Source of the DNA: Bacilli bacterium
GTDB lineage: Bacteria; Bacillota_I; Bacilli_A; RF39; UBA660
Direction of reading: 5' to 3'
NCBI GenBank assembly: GCA_016296435.1
Contig: JAEDJI010000041.1
Coordinates: forward strand, 1 to 6,683
DNA length: 6,683 nt
In this document: piece by piece, positions 1 to 6,676 of the stretch
Layout of the letters: each line of letters opens with the position of its first letter
Position numbering within the stretch: the stretch's first letter is position 1
Made by a program: the position numbers and the translations under genes
The notes under the pieces: model-generated
The model's database searches: none
Told to the model about the DNA's origin: nothing
The model's input: the letters and a program-made list of their open reading frames with translations, nothing else

Positions 1-17
1 CATTTTTTCATATCAAC

Positions 18-40
18 AAAAAAGAGTCTTTATTGACTCT
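18..40 (-). terminator. Rho-independent terminator after the RhuM/fic-remnant unit
   Basis: On the minus strand a perfect 6-bp stem (AGAGTC at 40-35 pairing with GACTCT at 28-23) closes a 6-nt loop and runs directly into a run of T (22-18). It lies 14 nt past the stop of the second fic remnant. I see no other terminator between here and the RhuM stop, so the RhuM transcript probably reads through the remnant and ends here. The stem is short and AT-rich, so efficiency is uncertain. Confidence 0.72.
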
Positions 41-54
41 ATATTGTTATAAAA

Positions 55-284
55 CTAATTATTATCTTCTTCTAAAAAGTAATTAACCATTTTCTCATAG
101 TTATCTTGACTATTTAAACAAGTAGCAATCAAATAACCTTTTTCATTATTTATTTGATATTCTTTAATTCCTCTGATGTAGAAGTCTTTATTTTTTTCTT
201 CTATAAAAAATGGCATTATATCATTATATAAACATTCTCTGAACATAATCATTCTACTGACACGTCCATTTCCATCTGAGGATG
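55..284 (-). pseudogene. C-terminal remnant of a Fic-domain protein (GNGR type)
   Basis: The reading frame that ends at TAG (57-55) encodes DGNGRVSRMIMFRECLYND and then the tail expected of Fic proteins with an HPFxDGNGRxxR motif, including EKGYL and the closing CLNSQDNYEKMVNYF. Fic proteins usually transfer AMP or another nucleotide part onto target proteins. Here everything before the motif is gone. Codons for His-Pro survive at 284-279 but are out of frame with DGNGR; compared with a normal HPF-S-DGNGR reading, about four bases are missing, so the catalytic His and Phe are lost. The first ATG of the open frame (252) is an internal Met of the family and has no ribosome binding site, so a short protein from here is unlikely. 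The preceding gene, RhuM, stops about 20 nt upstream. I am confident of the family and the truncation, less sure of the exact junction. Confidence 0.8.
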
Positions 285-305
285 ATATCTAAGAACAGAA
301 TATTT

Positions 306-1322
306 TTAACAACTGATATCCTCATTTTCCATTTCAATCATAAATTTATCAAAGTCAGATTCAAATAATTTATCTTGAGTAATTCTATACTTTTCAAATT
401 CAGAAAGTGCAAAACTCTTTGCTACCTTATGTGATACTTGACCAGGATTATCAAGTACATCTCTTTCGTTAAATTGTAAAAATACATCTAGCTTACCTTT
501 CCAGTCTTCCATTGTCATAGGAATATGTCTTTCAGCTTGATCCTCCGCGTAATCTAAATACATTGTAACAATTCTTTCTAAAGATTTTAATTCTTCTTTA
601 GTTAAATAATTTTTAGCAACTATAACATCAGATGCAATTATTTTGCCATTAGGTGAATTTTTCCAATTTGTTAATCCCATATGCACTTTATTATGATTTG
701 CGCGATTCACTATAATTTCTGCTGCCGTATTTCCATGAACAGCATAGTGCATTTTATTTTGAACTGTTTTAAAAAATTCTTTTGTTATCGGTGAATCTAC
801 ATTATAATCTAAACTTGTTGTGTATATATCAGTAATCTTTTGATAAAAATTCCTTTCACTAATTCTTATTTCTCTTATTTCTTGTAGTAATTCATTAAAA
901 TAATTTTCATTTAAAAAAGTTCCATTTTTAAGTCTTTCTTTATCTAATACATATCCTTTTACAGAATATTGTTTTAAAATATTGATTGCCCACAATCTAA
1001 AATCTATTGCTCTTTTGCTATTAACTTTAAATCCTACAGCAATAATAACATCTAGATTATAATATTTTGTTTTATAATTTTTTCCATCTCTAGCAGTATG
1101 TAAGAATTCTTTACATACTGAATTTTCACTTAATTCTTTTTCAAAAATATTAGAAAGATGGATTGTTATATTATTTCTTGTTGTTCCAAAAAGTTCGGCC
1201 ATCAATCTTTGACTAAGCCAGACTGATTCTTCATCAACAATCACTTCTATTGTCTTTTCTTTATTTTGTTTTGTGAATATCAAAAATTCTGCTGTTGAAT
1301 TTCTTATTTGTAATGTTTGCAT
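306..1322 (-). CDS. RhuM-family protein, intact
   Basis: This 338-residue protein matches the full length of the RhuM ('virulence RhuM family') group named after rhuM of the Salmonella SPI-3 island. Its biochemical function is not established. Recognisable family blocks are EESVWLSQRLMAELFGTTRN (31-50), DGKNYKTKYYNLDVIIAVGF (79-98), the RAIDFRLWAINILKQY segment (104-119), KEFFKTVQNKMHYAVHGNTA (181-200), and IVTMYLDYAEDQAERHIPM (251-269). Residues about 35-60 (LSQRLMAELFG, TTRNNITIHLSNIF) look like a helix-turn-helix, so DNA binding by the N-terminus is plausible but inferred. There is no signal peptide or membrane segment, so it should be cytoplasmic. The start is fixed by AGGAGGT at 1337-1331, 8 nt before the ATG. 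It is the only intact gene in a patch flanked by two broken fic genes. Genes of this family occur in accessory islands near restriction, toxin or Fic genes, so a role in defence or toxin-antitoxin behaviour is possible but unproven. Confidence 0.9.
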   Translation of the reverse strand: MQTLQIRNSTAEFLIFTKQNKEKTIEVIVDEESVWLSQRLMAELFGTTRNNITIHLSNIFEKELSENSVCKEFLHTARDGKNYKTKYYNLDVIIAVGFKVNSKRAIDFRLWAINILKQYSVKGYVLDKERLKNGTFLNENYFNELLQEIREIRISERNFYQKITDIYTTSLDYNVDSPITKEFFKTVQNKMHYAVHGNTAAEIIVNRANHNKVHMGLTNWKNSPNGKIIASDVIVAKNYLTKEELKSLERIVTMYLDYAEDQAERHIPMTMEDWKGKLDVFLQFNERDVLDNPGQVSHKVAKSFALSEFEKYRITQDKLFESDFDKFMIEMENEDISC

Positions 1323-1330
1323 AATTCTTT

Positions 1331-1337
1331 ACCTCCT
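1331..1337 (-). promoter_or_regulatory. RhuM ribosome binding site
   Basis: AGGAGGT on the minus strand, spaced 8 nt from the ATG at 1322. It is a near-consensus Shine-Dalgarno sequence and decides the start of the RhuM gene. Confidence 0.85.
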
Positions 1338-1360
1338 GATTTAACTACATTAATAAATAT

Positions 1361-1369
1361 ATTATATCA
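1361..1369 (-). promoter_or_regulatory. Likely RhuM promoter (extended -10)
   Basis: The minus strand reads TGATATAAT, a TATAAT box (1366-1361) preceded by the TGn extension. It lies about 24 nt upstream of the RhuM Shine-Dalgarno sequence. No good -35 hexamer is seen at 17 nt, which an extended -10 can tolerate. The box lies at the very end of sequence that still resembles the decayed fic gene, so RhuM may be expressed from a promoter within that debris. Confidence 0.5.
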
Positions 1370-1854
1370 AAACCTTCCACTATTTATATATGAATTTTGA
1401 AAATATGCCATTTTCTATCTTAAGTATTCATCCTTATCACAAAAAGGATGAACTTGCCATATATTAGATGTAAAACGAGATAAATGTTTAATTGATTCTT
1501 CTAAAGATAAATCTTTGTATGAAAAGTTTTTTTCTTGATGAAAATCATATTATAATGAATCCATAATAGTTTCGTATGATGCATATATAACTATATCACC
1601 TTTTTATACCCATTCTTCTTTTTTTCTGTTATCTAAAACTTTATAATGCTGATTTATTCTATTTTTAACTTCTTTTATATCAATATTTCCCTTGATATGT
1701 TCTTTTGCAGTATCAATCAAATATTTAGAAGTTTTCAAGCATCAACATCTTGTAACCCAATCGCAGTCTCACAAGTTTTAGCTTTAAAGGCTTCATTAGG
1801 TTCTCCTGCTTTTATATAATGAGATAATTCTAAATCCCAATTTTTTTGATTCAT
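1367..1854 (-). pseudogene. Decayed Fic-family gene (GNTR type)
   Basis: Reading from ATG at 1854 gives the typical start of a Fic subfamily: NWDLELSHYIKAGEP, then ETAIGLQDVD. One base is missing near 1740; after that frame shift the family sequence resumes with LKTSKYLIDTAKEHIKGNID and INQHYKVLDNRK. At about 1612-1626 NRK joins directly to KKEEWV, so an internal block is deleted (roughly 55-60 residues by my recollection of the family). Stop codons follow in frame at 1606-1604 (TAA), 1552-1550 (TAA) and 1417-1415 (TAG), among recognisable KGDIVIYASYE, YDFHQEKNFSYKDLSLEESI and the FTSNIWQVHPFC segment. The catalytic HPFxxGN motif stops matching after HPFC, and a faint match (MAYFQNSYINS) continues to about 1367; the C-terminus is gone. 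Intact relatives are presumed to modify target proteins by AMP transfer. This copy is dead under any genetic code because the stops include TAA and TAG. Promoter and ribosome binding site are still intact. Confidence 0.85.
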
Positions 1855-1861
1855 AATAAAG

Positions 1862-1868
1862 CCTCCTT
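1862..1868 (-). promoter_or_regulatory. Ribosome binding site of the decayed fic gene
   Basis: AAGGAGG on the minus strand, 7 nt before the ATG at 1854. It supports this ATG as the original start of the now broken gene. Confidence 0.75.
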
Positions 1869-1879
1869 TACCTATTAAT

Positions 1880-1908
1880 ATTATACCAATTTTTACAAGA
1901 ATAAACAA
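1880..1908 (-). promoter_or_regulatory. Promoter of the decayed fic gene
   Basis: TTGTTT (1908-1903) and TATAAT (1885-1880) are separated by exactly 17 nt on the minus strand, and TG precedes the -10 box by one base. This is a strong vegetative-type promoter. It points into the fic remnant and possibly onward to RhuM, since I see no terminator between them. Its -35 box begins directly beside the palindrome at 1910-1936, which suggests that it is or was regulated. Confidence 0.7.
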
Positions 1909-1909
1909 T

Positions 1910-1936
1910 TCCAAAGTGCAATATTTGCACTTTGGA
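1910..1936. promoter_or_regulatory. Perfect palindrome, probable operator
   Basis: TCCAAAGTGCAA (1910-1921) and TTGCACTTTGGA (1925-1936) are perfect 12-bp inverted arms around a 3-bp centre (TAT). One edge is 1 bp from the -35 box of the decayed fic promoter. No T-run follows on either strand, so it is unlikely to be a terminator. Position and symmetry suit a binding site for a dimeric DNA-binding protein; the protein is unknown. The RhuM N-terminus, or a regulator lost with the fic gene, are candidates by inference only. Confidence 0.55.
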
Positions 1937-1945
1937 TTATCTTAA

Positions 1946-1960
1946 TTTGCACTTTGCAAA
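1946..1960. repeat. Second copy of the TTTGCACTTTG motif, partial palindrome
   Basis: TTTGCACTTTG at 1946-1956 repeats the 11-mer found at 1924-1934 in the same orientation, start to start 22 bp apart, close to two helical turns. The copy is itself part of a short palindrome, TTTGCA-CTT-TGCAAA (1946-1960), again with a 3-bp centre. With the palindrome next to it this gives three near-identical motif copies in about 40 bp, the layout of a multi-site operator. It also abuts the arc operon terminator at 1965. Confidence 0.5.
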
Positions 1961-1964
1961 ATAT

Positions 1965-1991
1965 AAAAAAAGAACCAATAAGATTCTTTTT
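1965..1991 (-). terminator. Rho-independent terminator of the arc operon
   Basis: On the minus strand AAAAAGAATC (1991-1982) pairs with GGTTCTTTTT (1976-1967) with one G-U pair and a 5-nt loop, followed by more T to 1965. It begins 17 nt past the transporter stop codon and is the only clear terminator after the four arc genes, so it closes the operon. Confidence 0.85.
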
Positions 1992-2008
1992 ATTATAAAA
2001 TTAAACTT

Positions 2009-3487
2009 TTAAAGTAATACCATAGCAAGAGTAAGTATTATCATTGATATAATTCCAATAGTAAGAACAACTTTAAGTGACCATTTAAACCAAGTAGAAT
2101 ATTCAACTCCCGCTAGGGCAAGACCACCCATTATAGCCCCACAAGTTGGAGTAATTAAATTAACAAGTCCATTTGATGCTACAATAGTCATAATTGTAGT
2201 CTCAACACTATAACCCAATGTATTAGCAAGAGATCCCATAATTGGTGTACTAAGTGTTGCAAGTCCTGATGAAGATGGTACAAGTACTGATAATACAATA
2301 TGAAGTAAATAACTAAGTGGTGCAAAAAGTCCTGCTGAAACATTTTTTAAAGCTTCTGCAGCATTATAAATAATATAATTATCTAAATGAGTGACACCCA
2401 TAAGAATTGATACCCCACGAGCAACTGCTATAATAAGTACTACACCCATCATATCAGAAGCACCAGAAACAAAAGTACTAGCTGTTTCTTTTTCGCCCAT
2501 TCTATTTACAACTGCAATGATAAGAGTCATAATAAAGAACCACATTGAACTTTCATTAAAATACCATCTACCAAGTGGTGCGCCTGATAATATTCCAGTC
2601 TTGCTAAATAATGTTATACCAAAATCTTCCCAAGGGATAAATCCTATAATCATTACTACAAAAGTAAGTGCAAAAAGTATTAAAGTAAACTTTTGTTTTG
2701 AAGATAATTTTTCTTCTTTCTTTTCTTTAGTAGTTTCTTCCTTACCATACCTTTTTTCCATTATCTTTTGTTCTTGCAATGACAAGAATGTAGAACCTTT
2801 ATTTTTCTTTACCTTCTTAGCATAATTCATAACAAACATAATTGATATAAAAAGTGATGTTAGCCATAAGAATACTCCAATTAATATAATGGCACCTTGA
2901 TTGGCAACAATTCCTTCAGGTAAAGCATCTACTGCTACTCCTACTGCAAATGGATTAATAGTAGAACCAAGCACACCAGAACCAGCACCTAGTAATACAA
3001 TTGCTGAAGCAACAATAGTATCCATTCCTGCCACTACCATAGTAGCAGCTAAAAGTGCATAAAAACCAACTGTTTCTTCAAGCATTCCATATGTTGTTCC
3101 TCCAATAGAGAAAATAAACATAAGAATTGGAATAAGAAGAAGTTCCCTTCCTTTTAATTTTTTAACCAAAACCTTAATTCCTGTTTCTAAAGCACCAGTT
3201 TTTGAAACTATTGCTAAGAAACCTCCTAGTATAAAGATGAATATTCCAACTTCAATTGCATCTTTAAAACCTAGAATTGGCGACATTAACACATCTGATA
3301 ACTTAGCAGGTATCACACCACTACCATTATTTAATACGTCTGCACTAAAAGTTGCAACAGGCAAAAAATGAGTTAAAATCGCAAGAGCAATAATAAGAAT
3401 AAATAAAATAGAAAAAGATGTAAGCATAAACTTTTTATTCTTTTCTTTTACTTTTTTCTTATCTTTTTTACTAGCATTATTAGCCAT
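2009..3487 (-). CDS. YfcC-family transporter, probable arginine/ornithine antiporter
   Basis: A 492-residue integral membrane protein of the YfcC family, which serves as ArcD-type exchanger in some Gram-positive arginine deiminase operons. Inferred role: import of arginine in exchange for ornithine at the cytoplasmic membrane, which costs no ATP. About 12 hydrophobic segments are visible, for example 22-43, 79-95, 115-130, 198-222, 267-285, 313-328 and 471-492. Family blocks include VPSSSGLATLSTPIMGSLAN (403-422) and the NLITPTCGAIMGGLALAG stretch (443-460), the paired re-entrant-like halves typical of this carrier type. The N-terminus is very lysine-rich (KKDKKKVKEKNKK, 7-19), and a charged loop spans about 223-266; both should face the cytoplasm. 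AGGAGG at 3500-3495 sits 7 nt before the ATG. The gene lies 20 nt after arcC and ends at the operon terminator. Substrate is assigned by context; it is not the APC-type ArcD. Confidence 0.85.
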   Translation of the reverse strand: MANNASKKDKKKVKEKNKKFMLTSFSILFILIIALAILTHFLPVATFSADVLNNGSGVIPAKLSDVLMSPILGFKDAIEVGIFIFILGGFLAIVSKTGALETGIKVLVKKLKGRELLLIPILMFIFSIGGTTYGMLEETVGFYALLAATMVVAGMDTIVASAIVLLGAGSGVLGSTINPFAVGVAVDALPEGIVANQGAIILIGVFLWLTSLFISIMFVMNYAKKVKKNKGSTFLSLQEQKIMEKRYGKEETTKEKKEEKLSSKQKFTLILFALTFVVMIIGFIPWEDFGITLFSKTGILSGAPLGRWYFNESSMWFFIMTLIIAVVNRMGEKETASTFVSGASDMMGVVLIIAVARGVSILMGVTHLDNYIIYNAAEALKNVSAGLFAPLSYLLHIVLSVLVPSSSGLATLSTPIMGSLANTLGYSVETTIMTIVASNGLVNLITPTCGAIMGGLALAGVEYSTWFKWSLKVVLTIGIISMIILTLAMVLL

Positions 3488-3494
3488 TTTTATT

Positions 3495-3500
3495 CCTCCT
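3495..3500 (-). promoter_or_regulatory. Ribosome binding site of the YfcC-family transporter
   Basis: AGGAGG on the minus strand in the short arcC-transporter gap, 7 nt from the ATG at 3487. No promoter is visible in the 20-nt gap, so the transporter is probably made from the arc transcript. Confidence 0.8.
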
Positions 3501-3507
3501 TTTATTT

Positions 3508-4428
3508 TTATTTTATTAAAGTACCAGTTTTGCCTATTAAAGCATCCTTAGCACTTAATAATGAAGTTATAATAGCTTGCTTATTTGTTGCTTTAACAAA
3601 ATTAATACAAGCTTCAATCTTAGGAAGCATACTACCTTTAGCAAATTGATTATCTTTTATATAATTTAAAGCATCATCTACACAAAGAATATCAAGTCCT
3701 AGTTCATTGTCTTTATTATAATTTAAATAAACTTTATCTATATTAGTCAAAATAAGCAAAATATCAAAATCAATAAGTCTTGCAAGTAAACTACTAGATA
3801 AATCTTTGTCTATAACAGCATCAACTCCAGTAAGTACTCCATTATCATATACAACAGGAATTCCTCCGCCACCTACTGCAATTACTATATTACCATCATT
3901 TATTAAATTACTTATAGACTCTTTTTCTACTATATCAATAGGTTTTGGAGAAGCAACAACTCTTCTATAACCACGTCCTGCATCTTCTTTATATATATAA
4001 TTATTTTCTAAACTAAGCCTTTCGCTTTCTTCCTTAGTATAAAAATTACCAATTGGTTTAGTAGGTTCTGAAAAGGCTTTATCATTTTTATCAACAATAA
4101 CTTGTGTAATAACACTAACACAATTCTTATTAATAGATCTTTTCTTTAATTCATTAGTAATAGATTGTTGTAAATGATACCCAATATACCCTTCACTCAT
4201 AGCATTACATTCTGCAAAAGGCATATTAAATCCCAATGACTTACTATTATTATCAAAAGCCAAATTAATCATTCCTACTTGAGGACCATTTCCATGAGTA
4301 ATTACAATTTCATTCCCCATTTGTACTAAATCCACAATAATCAAAGATACTTTCTTAACAAGTTCTAATTGCTCAATTGGGTTCTTTCCTAAGGCATTAC
4401 CCCCAAGTGCAATAAGTATTTTACTCAT
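3508..4428 (-). CDS. arcC: Carbamate kinase
   Basis: ArcC catalyses carbamoyl phosphate + ADP to ATP + carbamate, which breaks down to CO2 and ammonia; this is the energy-yielding step of the pathway, in the cytoplasm. At 306 residues it has the normal length and the amino-acid kinase fold. Visible signatures are ALGGNAL (7-13), THGNGPQVG (44-52), [12 protein letters not shown] (77-88), EPTKPIG (121-127), [13 protein letters not shown] (151-163), [11 protein letters not shown] (182-192), [16 protein letters not shown] (201-216) and [12 protein letters not shown] (262-273). Lysines in the conserved positions of the family (K124, K208, K264, K270) are kept. The start overlaps the end of arcB by 8 nt (GATGAGTAA) and has only a weak GAAAG upstream, so translation is probably coupled to arcB. 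There is nothing abnormal in the sequence. Confidence 0.96.
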   Translation of the reverse strand: MSKILIALGGNALGKNPIEQLELVKKVSLIIVDLVQMGNEIVITHGNGPQVGMINLAFDNNSKSLGFNMPFAECNAMSEGYIGYHLQQSITNELKKRSINKNCVSVITQVIVDKNDKAFSEPTKPIGNFYTKEESERLSLENNYIYKEDAGRGYRRVVASPKPIDIVEKESISNLINDGNIVIAVGGGGIPVVYDNGVLTGVDAVIDKDLSSSLLARLIDFDILLILTNIDKVYLNYNKDNELGLDILCVDDALNYIKDNQFAKGSMLPKIEACINFVKATNKQAIITSLLSAKDALIGKTGTLIK

Positions 4429-5413
4429 CTTTCAATGTCGCATACATAACTGCTTTAATAGTATGCATCCTATTCTCTGCCTCAAGAAAAACCTTTGAGT
4501 AAGAACTTTCAAACACTTCATCAGTAACTTCCATTTCTCCAACACCAAACTTATCCAATATATCTTTACCAATCTTAGTATCAGCATTATGAAATGAAGG
4601 AAGACAATGTAAAAATATCACGTTAGAACTTGACTGTTTAATTTTTTCCATATTAATTTGATATGGCATTAAATCATTAATTCTTTCTTTCCATAAAGAA
4701 TCATCTTCACCCATTGATACCCATACATCAGTATATATAACATTGCAATCCTTTACTCCCTCACTAACATCTTCAGTAAGTGTAATTTTACAATTATTTT
4801 CTTTAGCAATTTCAGTACACTTTAACACTAATTCTTCATTAGGAAAATACTTTTTAGGACAGCATGCTGTATAATTAACTCCAAGCTTAGCACAAATAAC
4901 CATCAAAGAATTACCCATATTATATCTTGCATCGCCAAAATAAGTAAAATTAAGACCTTTTATATAACCAAAATGTTCCTTTATAGTAAGAAAATCTGCA
5001 AGTACTTGAGTAGGATGAGACTCGTTAGTAAGACCATTATAAACAGGAACGCTTGAATACTTAGCAAGTTCTTCCACTATATCCTGACCAAATCCACGAT
5101 ATTCAATACCATCATATATACTAGATAATACTCTAGCAGTATCTGCAATTGTTTCTTTCTTACCGATTTGTGAACCGGTTGGACCAAGATAAGTAGAGCC
5201 CATCCCAAGATCACTACAAGCAACCTCAAAAGAACACCTCGTTCTAGTAGAATCTTTTTCAAATATTAAGGCAATATTCTTTCCATTTAACTCTTTATGT
5301 AATATACCATTTTTCTTCTTGTTCTTAAATTCAAGAGCAAGATCAATAAGATATAAGATTTCTTCAGTAGAATAATCAAGTATTTTTAAAAAATTTCTTC
5401 CTTTTAAATTCAT
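4421..5413 (-). CDS. arcB: Ornithine carbamoyltransferase, catabolic
   Basis: In this setting the enzyme runs in reverse, splitting citrulline with phosphate into ornithine and carbamoyl phosphate. It has 330 residues, the usual length. Motifs in order: carbamoyl-phosphate loop [12 protein letters not shown] (54-65), [13 protein letters not shown] (75-87), DTARVLSS (91-98), HPTQVLADF (133-141), TDVWVSMGE (228-236) with the SMG loop that contacts ornithine, and HCLP (269-272) carrying the active-site cysteine. The SMG loop argues against putrescine carbamoyltransferase, as does the partner gene, an arginine and not agmatine deiminase. The ATG follows the arcA stop after a single base; its AGGGAGG site (5426-5420) lies inside the last codons of arcA. 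The 3' end overlaps arcC by 8 nt. The catabolic direction is inferred from the operon, since the biosynthetic form has the same motifs. Confidence 0.95.
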   Translation of the reverse strand: MNLKGRNFLKILDYSTEEILYLIDLALEFKNKKKNGILHKELNGKNIALIFEKDSTRTRCSFEVACSDLGMGSTYLGPTGSQIGKKETIADTARVLSSIYDGIEYRGFGQDIVEELAKYSSVPVYNGLTNESHPTQVLADFLTIKEHFGYIKGLNFTYFGDARYNMGNSLMVICAKLGVNYTACCPKKYFPNEELVLKCTEIAKENNCKITLTEDVSEGVKDCNVIYTDVWVSMGEDDSLWKERINDLMPYQINMEKIKQSSSNVIFLHCLPSFHNADTKIGKDILDKFGVGEMEVTDEVFESSYSKVFLEAENRMHTIKAVMYATLKDE

Positions 5414-5414
5414 T

Positions 5415-6641
5415 TTAATCCTCCCTAATAAGAGGCATACTCATGCAACGAGGGCCTCCTCTTCCACGTGAAAGTTCTGCTCCATGCATTTCTAAAACTT
5501 TAAGACCATTATCTCTTAATACTTGATTAGTAATATTATTTCTATCATATACAACTACTACTCCTGGAGCAATACATAGTGTATTTGAGCCATCATTCCA
5601 CTGTTCTCTTTCAGAAGCAATAGGATCTCCTCCTGCACAAGGTATTAAAGTAACATCTATTCCAAGATATTCTTCCAATATTTCTTCTAAAGAGCCTTCC
5701 TTTAAAACAACTTTAATTTTATTATCATTCTTAGTAATTTCATAAACATTCAAAGTATCCATAATACCAGGATGATATGTAAACTTATCATAATCTATTT
5801 GAGTAAATACAGTGTCAAGATGCATAAATGCTCTAGAATTTGGAATATCAAAAGCAAGCACAGTATCAATCAAACAATCAGGATCATTAAATAAATTCTT
5901 ACTTAACTCTTCAATTGCATTAGCATTAGTTCTTTGAGATATACCAATTGCTAAAACATGAGAATTAAGATTTAAAATGTCTCCCCCTTCAATATGAAAC
6001 TCATTATATCTATCATAATACTTATCAACCTTATCTTTAAAATCAGGATGATAATTAAATATATACTCAGCATAAATAGTTTCCCTATTTCTAGTTACAG
6101 AATACATTTTATTTAAGCTAACACCATTACCAATACTAGCAAACGGGTCCCTTGTAAAATATAAATTAGGCATTGGATCGCATACAAATAAACTGTCAGG
6201 TTCAATCATATCAACTAAGGAAGTTCCAAGAATAGCCTCTTCTTTAACAATATCATCTATTTTAATACCTTCCATAGTCTTTAAAACAAGTTCTTTAGTA
6301 TTGGAAATACTAAGCAAATACTCATAAACTAAACTACGATACTTTGGAGTTCTAACTCCTGCTTCATAAATAAACTGTCTAATAAAAGTTTCCTTAATAT
6401 CAGAATTAATTTCAAGTACATCAGTCATTAAATCCTCAAGATAAACTACTTCAACACCATTATCTTTAAGTATATTAGCAAATTCATCATGCTCCTTTTG
6501 GGCAACTTCAAGATATGGAATATCATCAAACAAAAGTCTTTCCAATGTATCAGGTGTTAAATTAAGCAATTCTTTACCAGGTCTATGTAACAAGACTTTT
6601 TTAAGTGGTTTAATTTCACTTTTTACATTAATTGCATTCAT
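5415..6641 (-). CDS. arcA: Arginine deiminase
   Basis: ArcA hydrolyses arginine to citrulline and ammonia, the first step of the arginine deiminase pathway, used for energy and for acid resistance in many Gram-positive bacteria. The protein is 408 residues, as expected. The guanidine-modifying fold is supported by [12 protein letters not shown] (162-173, D165), FHIEGGDI (215-222, E218), [12 protein letters not shown] (272-283, H274 and D276), [19 protein letters not shown] (335-353), and the C-terminal [13 protein letters not shown] (392-404) with the nucleophilic cysteine C399. By homology D165, E218, H274, D276 and C399 are the catalytic set, and all are present. The start is chosen from AGGGAGG at 6653-6647, 5 nt before the ATG. 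It is the first gene of the operon; one base separates its stop from arcB. No sign of damage or transfer. Confidence 0.97.
   Translation of the reverse strand: MNAINVKSEIKPLKKVLLHRPGKELLNLTPDTLERLLFDDIPYLEVAQKEHDEFANILKDNGVEVVYLEDLMTDVLEINSDIKETFIRQFIYEAGVRTPKYRSLVYEYLLSISNTKELVLKTMEGIKIDDIVKEEAILGTSLVDMIEPDSLFVCDPMPNLYFTRDPFASIGNGVSLNKMYSVTRNRETIYAEYIFNYHPDFKDKVDKYYDRYNEFHIEGGDILNLNSHVLAIGISQRTNANAIEELSKNLFNDPDCLIDTVLAFDIPNSRAFMHLDTVFTQIDYDKFTYHPGIMDTLNVYEITKNDNKIKVVLKEGSLEEILEEYLGIDVTLIPCAGGDPIASEREQWNDGSNTLCIAPGVVVVYDRNNITNQVLRDNGLKVLEMHGAELSRGRGGPRCMSMPLIRED
5420..5426 (-). promoter_or_regulatory. arcB ribosome binding site inside arcA
   Basis: AGGGAGG on the minus strand lies 6 nt before the arcB ATG, within the codons for the final Ile-Arg-Glu-Asp of arcA. 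Ribosomes finishing arcA therefore stop on top of the arcB start region, so the two are probably translationally coupled. Confidence 0.75.
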
Positions 6642-6646
6642 AATTT

Positions 6647-6653
6647 CCTCCCT
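6647..6653 (-). promoter_or_regulatory. arcA ribosome binding site
   Basis: AGGGAGG on the minus strand, 5 nt before the ATG at 6641. It supports the chosen start of arcA. Confidence 0.8.
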
Positions 6654-6667
6654 ATTATTACAATAAA

Positions 6668-6676
6668 ATTATATCA
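6668..6676 (-). promoter_or_regulatory. Likely arc operon promoter, -10 region only
   Basis: TGATATAAT on the minus strand gives a TATAAT box (6673-6668) with the TGn extension, 14 nt upstream of the arcA Shine-Dalgarno sequence. The -35 box and any operator for an ArgR/ArcR or Crp-type regulator would lie beyond the right edge of the window, so regulation cannot be judged here. Confidence 0.5.

Noticed and set aside
404..413. AAAGTGCAAA in RhuM matching the operator motif
   Set aside because: It falls in the codons for Phe-Ala-Leu, has no palindromic partner, and similar AGTGCAA strings occur in the arc genes through common Ala-Leu codons.
1604..1606. Alternative genetic code explaining the stops in the fic gene
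   Set aside because: The stops are TAA and TAG as well as TGA, and tryptophan is TGG in the neighbouring intact genes.
55..1854. A single fic gene split in its catalytic motif by insertion of RhuM
   Set aside because: The two remnants meet at the motif, which is tempting, but the sequences on either side fit different Fic subfamilies, the right-hand part appears to continue past the motif, and there are no target-site repeats or transposase. Kept as a check in the findings.
1910..1936. The palindrome as a transcription terminator
   Set aside because: No T-run follows the stem on either strand, and a proper terminator for the arc operon is already present at 1965-1991.
2391..2825. 144-codon open frame on the plus strand
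   Set aside because: It lies wholly inside the transporter gene on the opposite strand, resembles no family I know, and the minus-strand frame has clear membrane-protein motifs.
5077..5262. 61-codon minus-strand open frame in another frame of arcB
   Set aside because: It is contained in arcB, whose frame carries the carbamoyltransferase motifs across the same bases.
4421..6641. Agmatine deiminase pathway in place of the arginine deiminase pathway
   Set aside because: The first enzyme has the arginine deiminase catalytic set and C-terminal CMSMPL, and the transferase carries the ornithine-type SMG loop.
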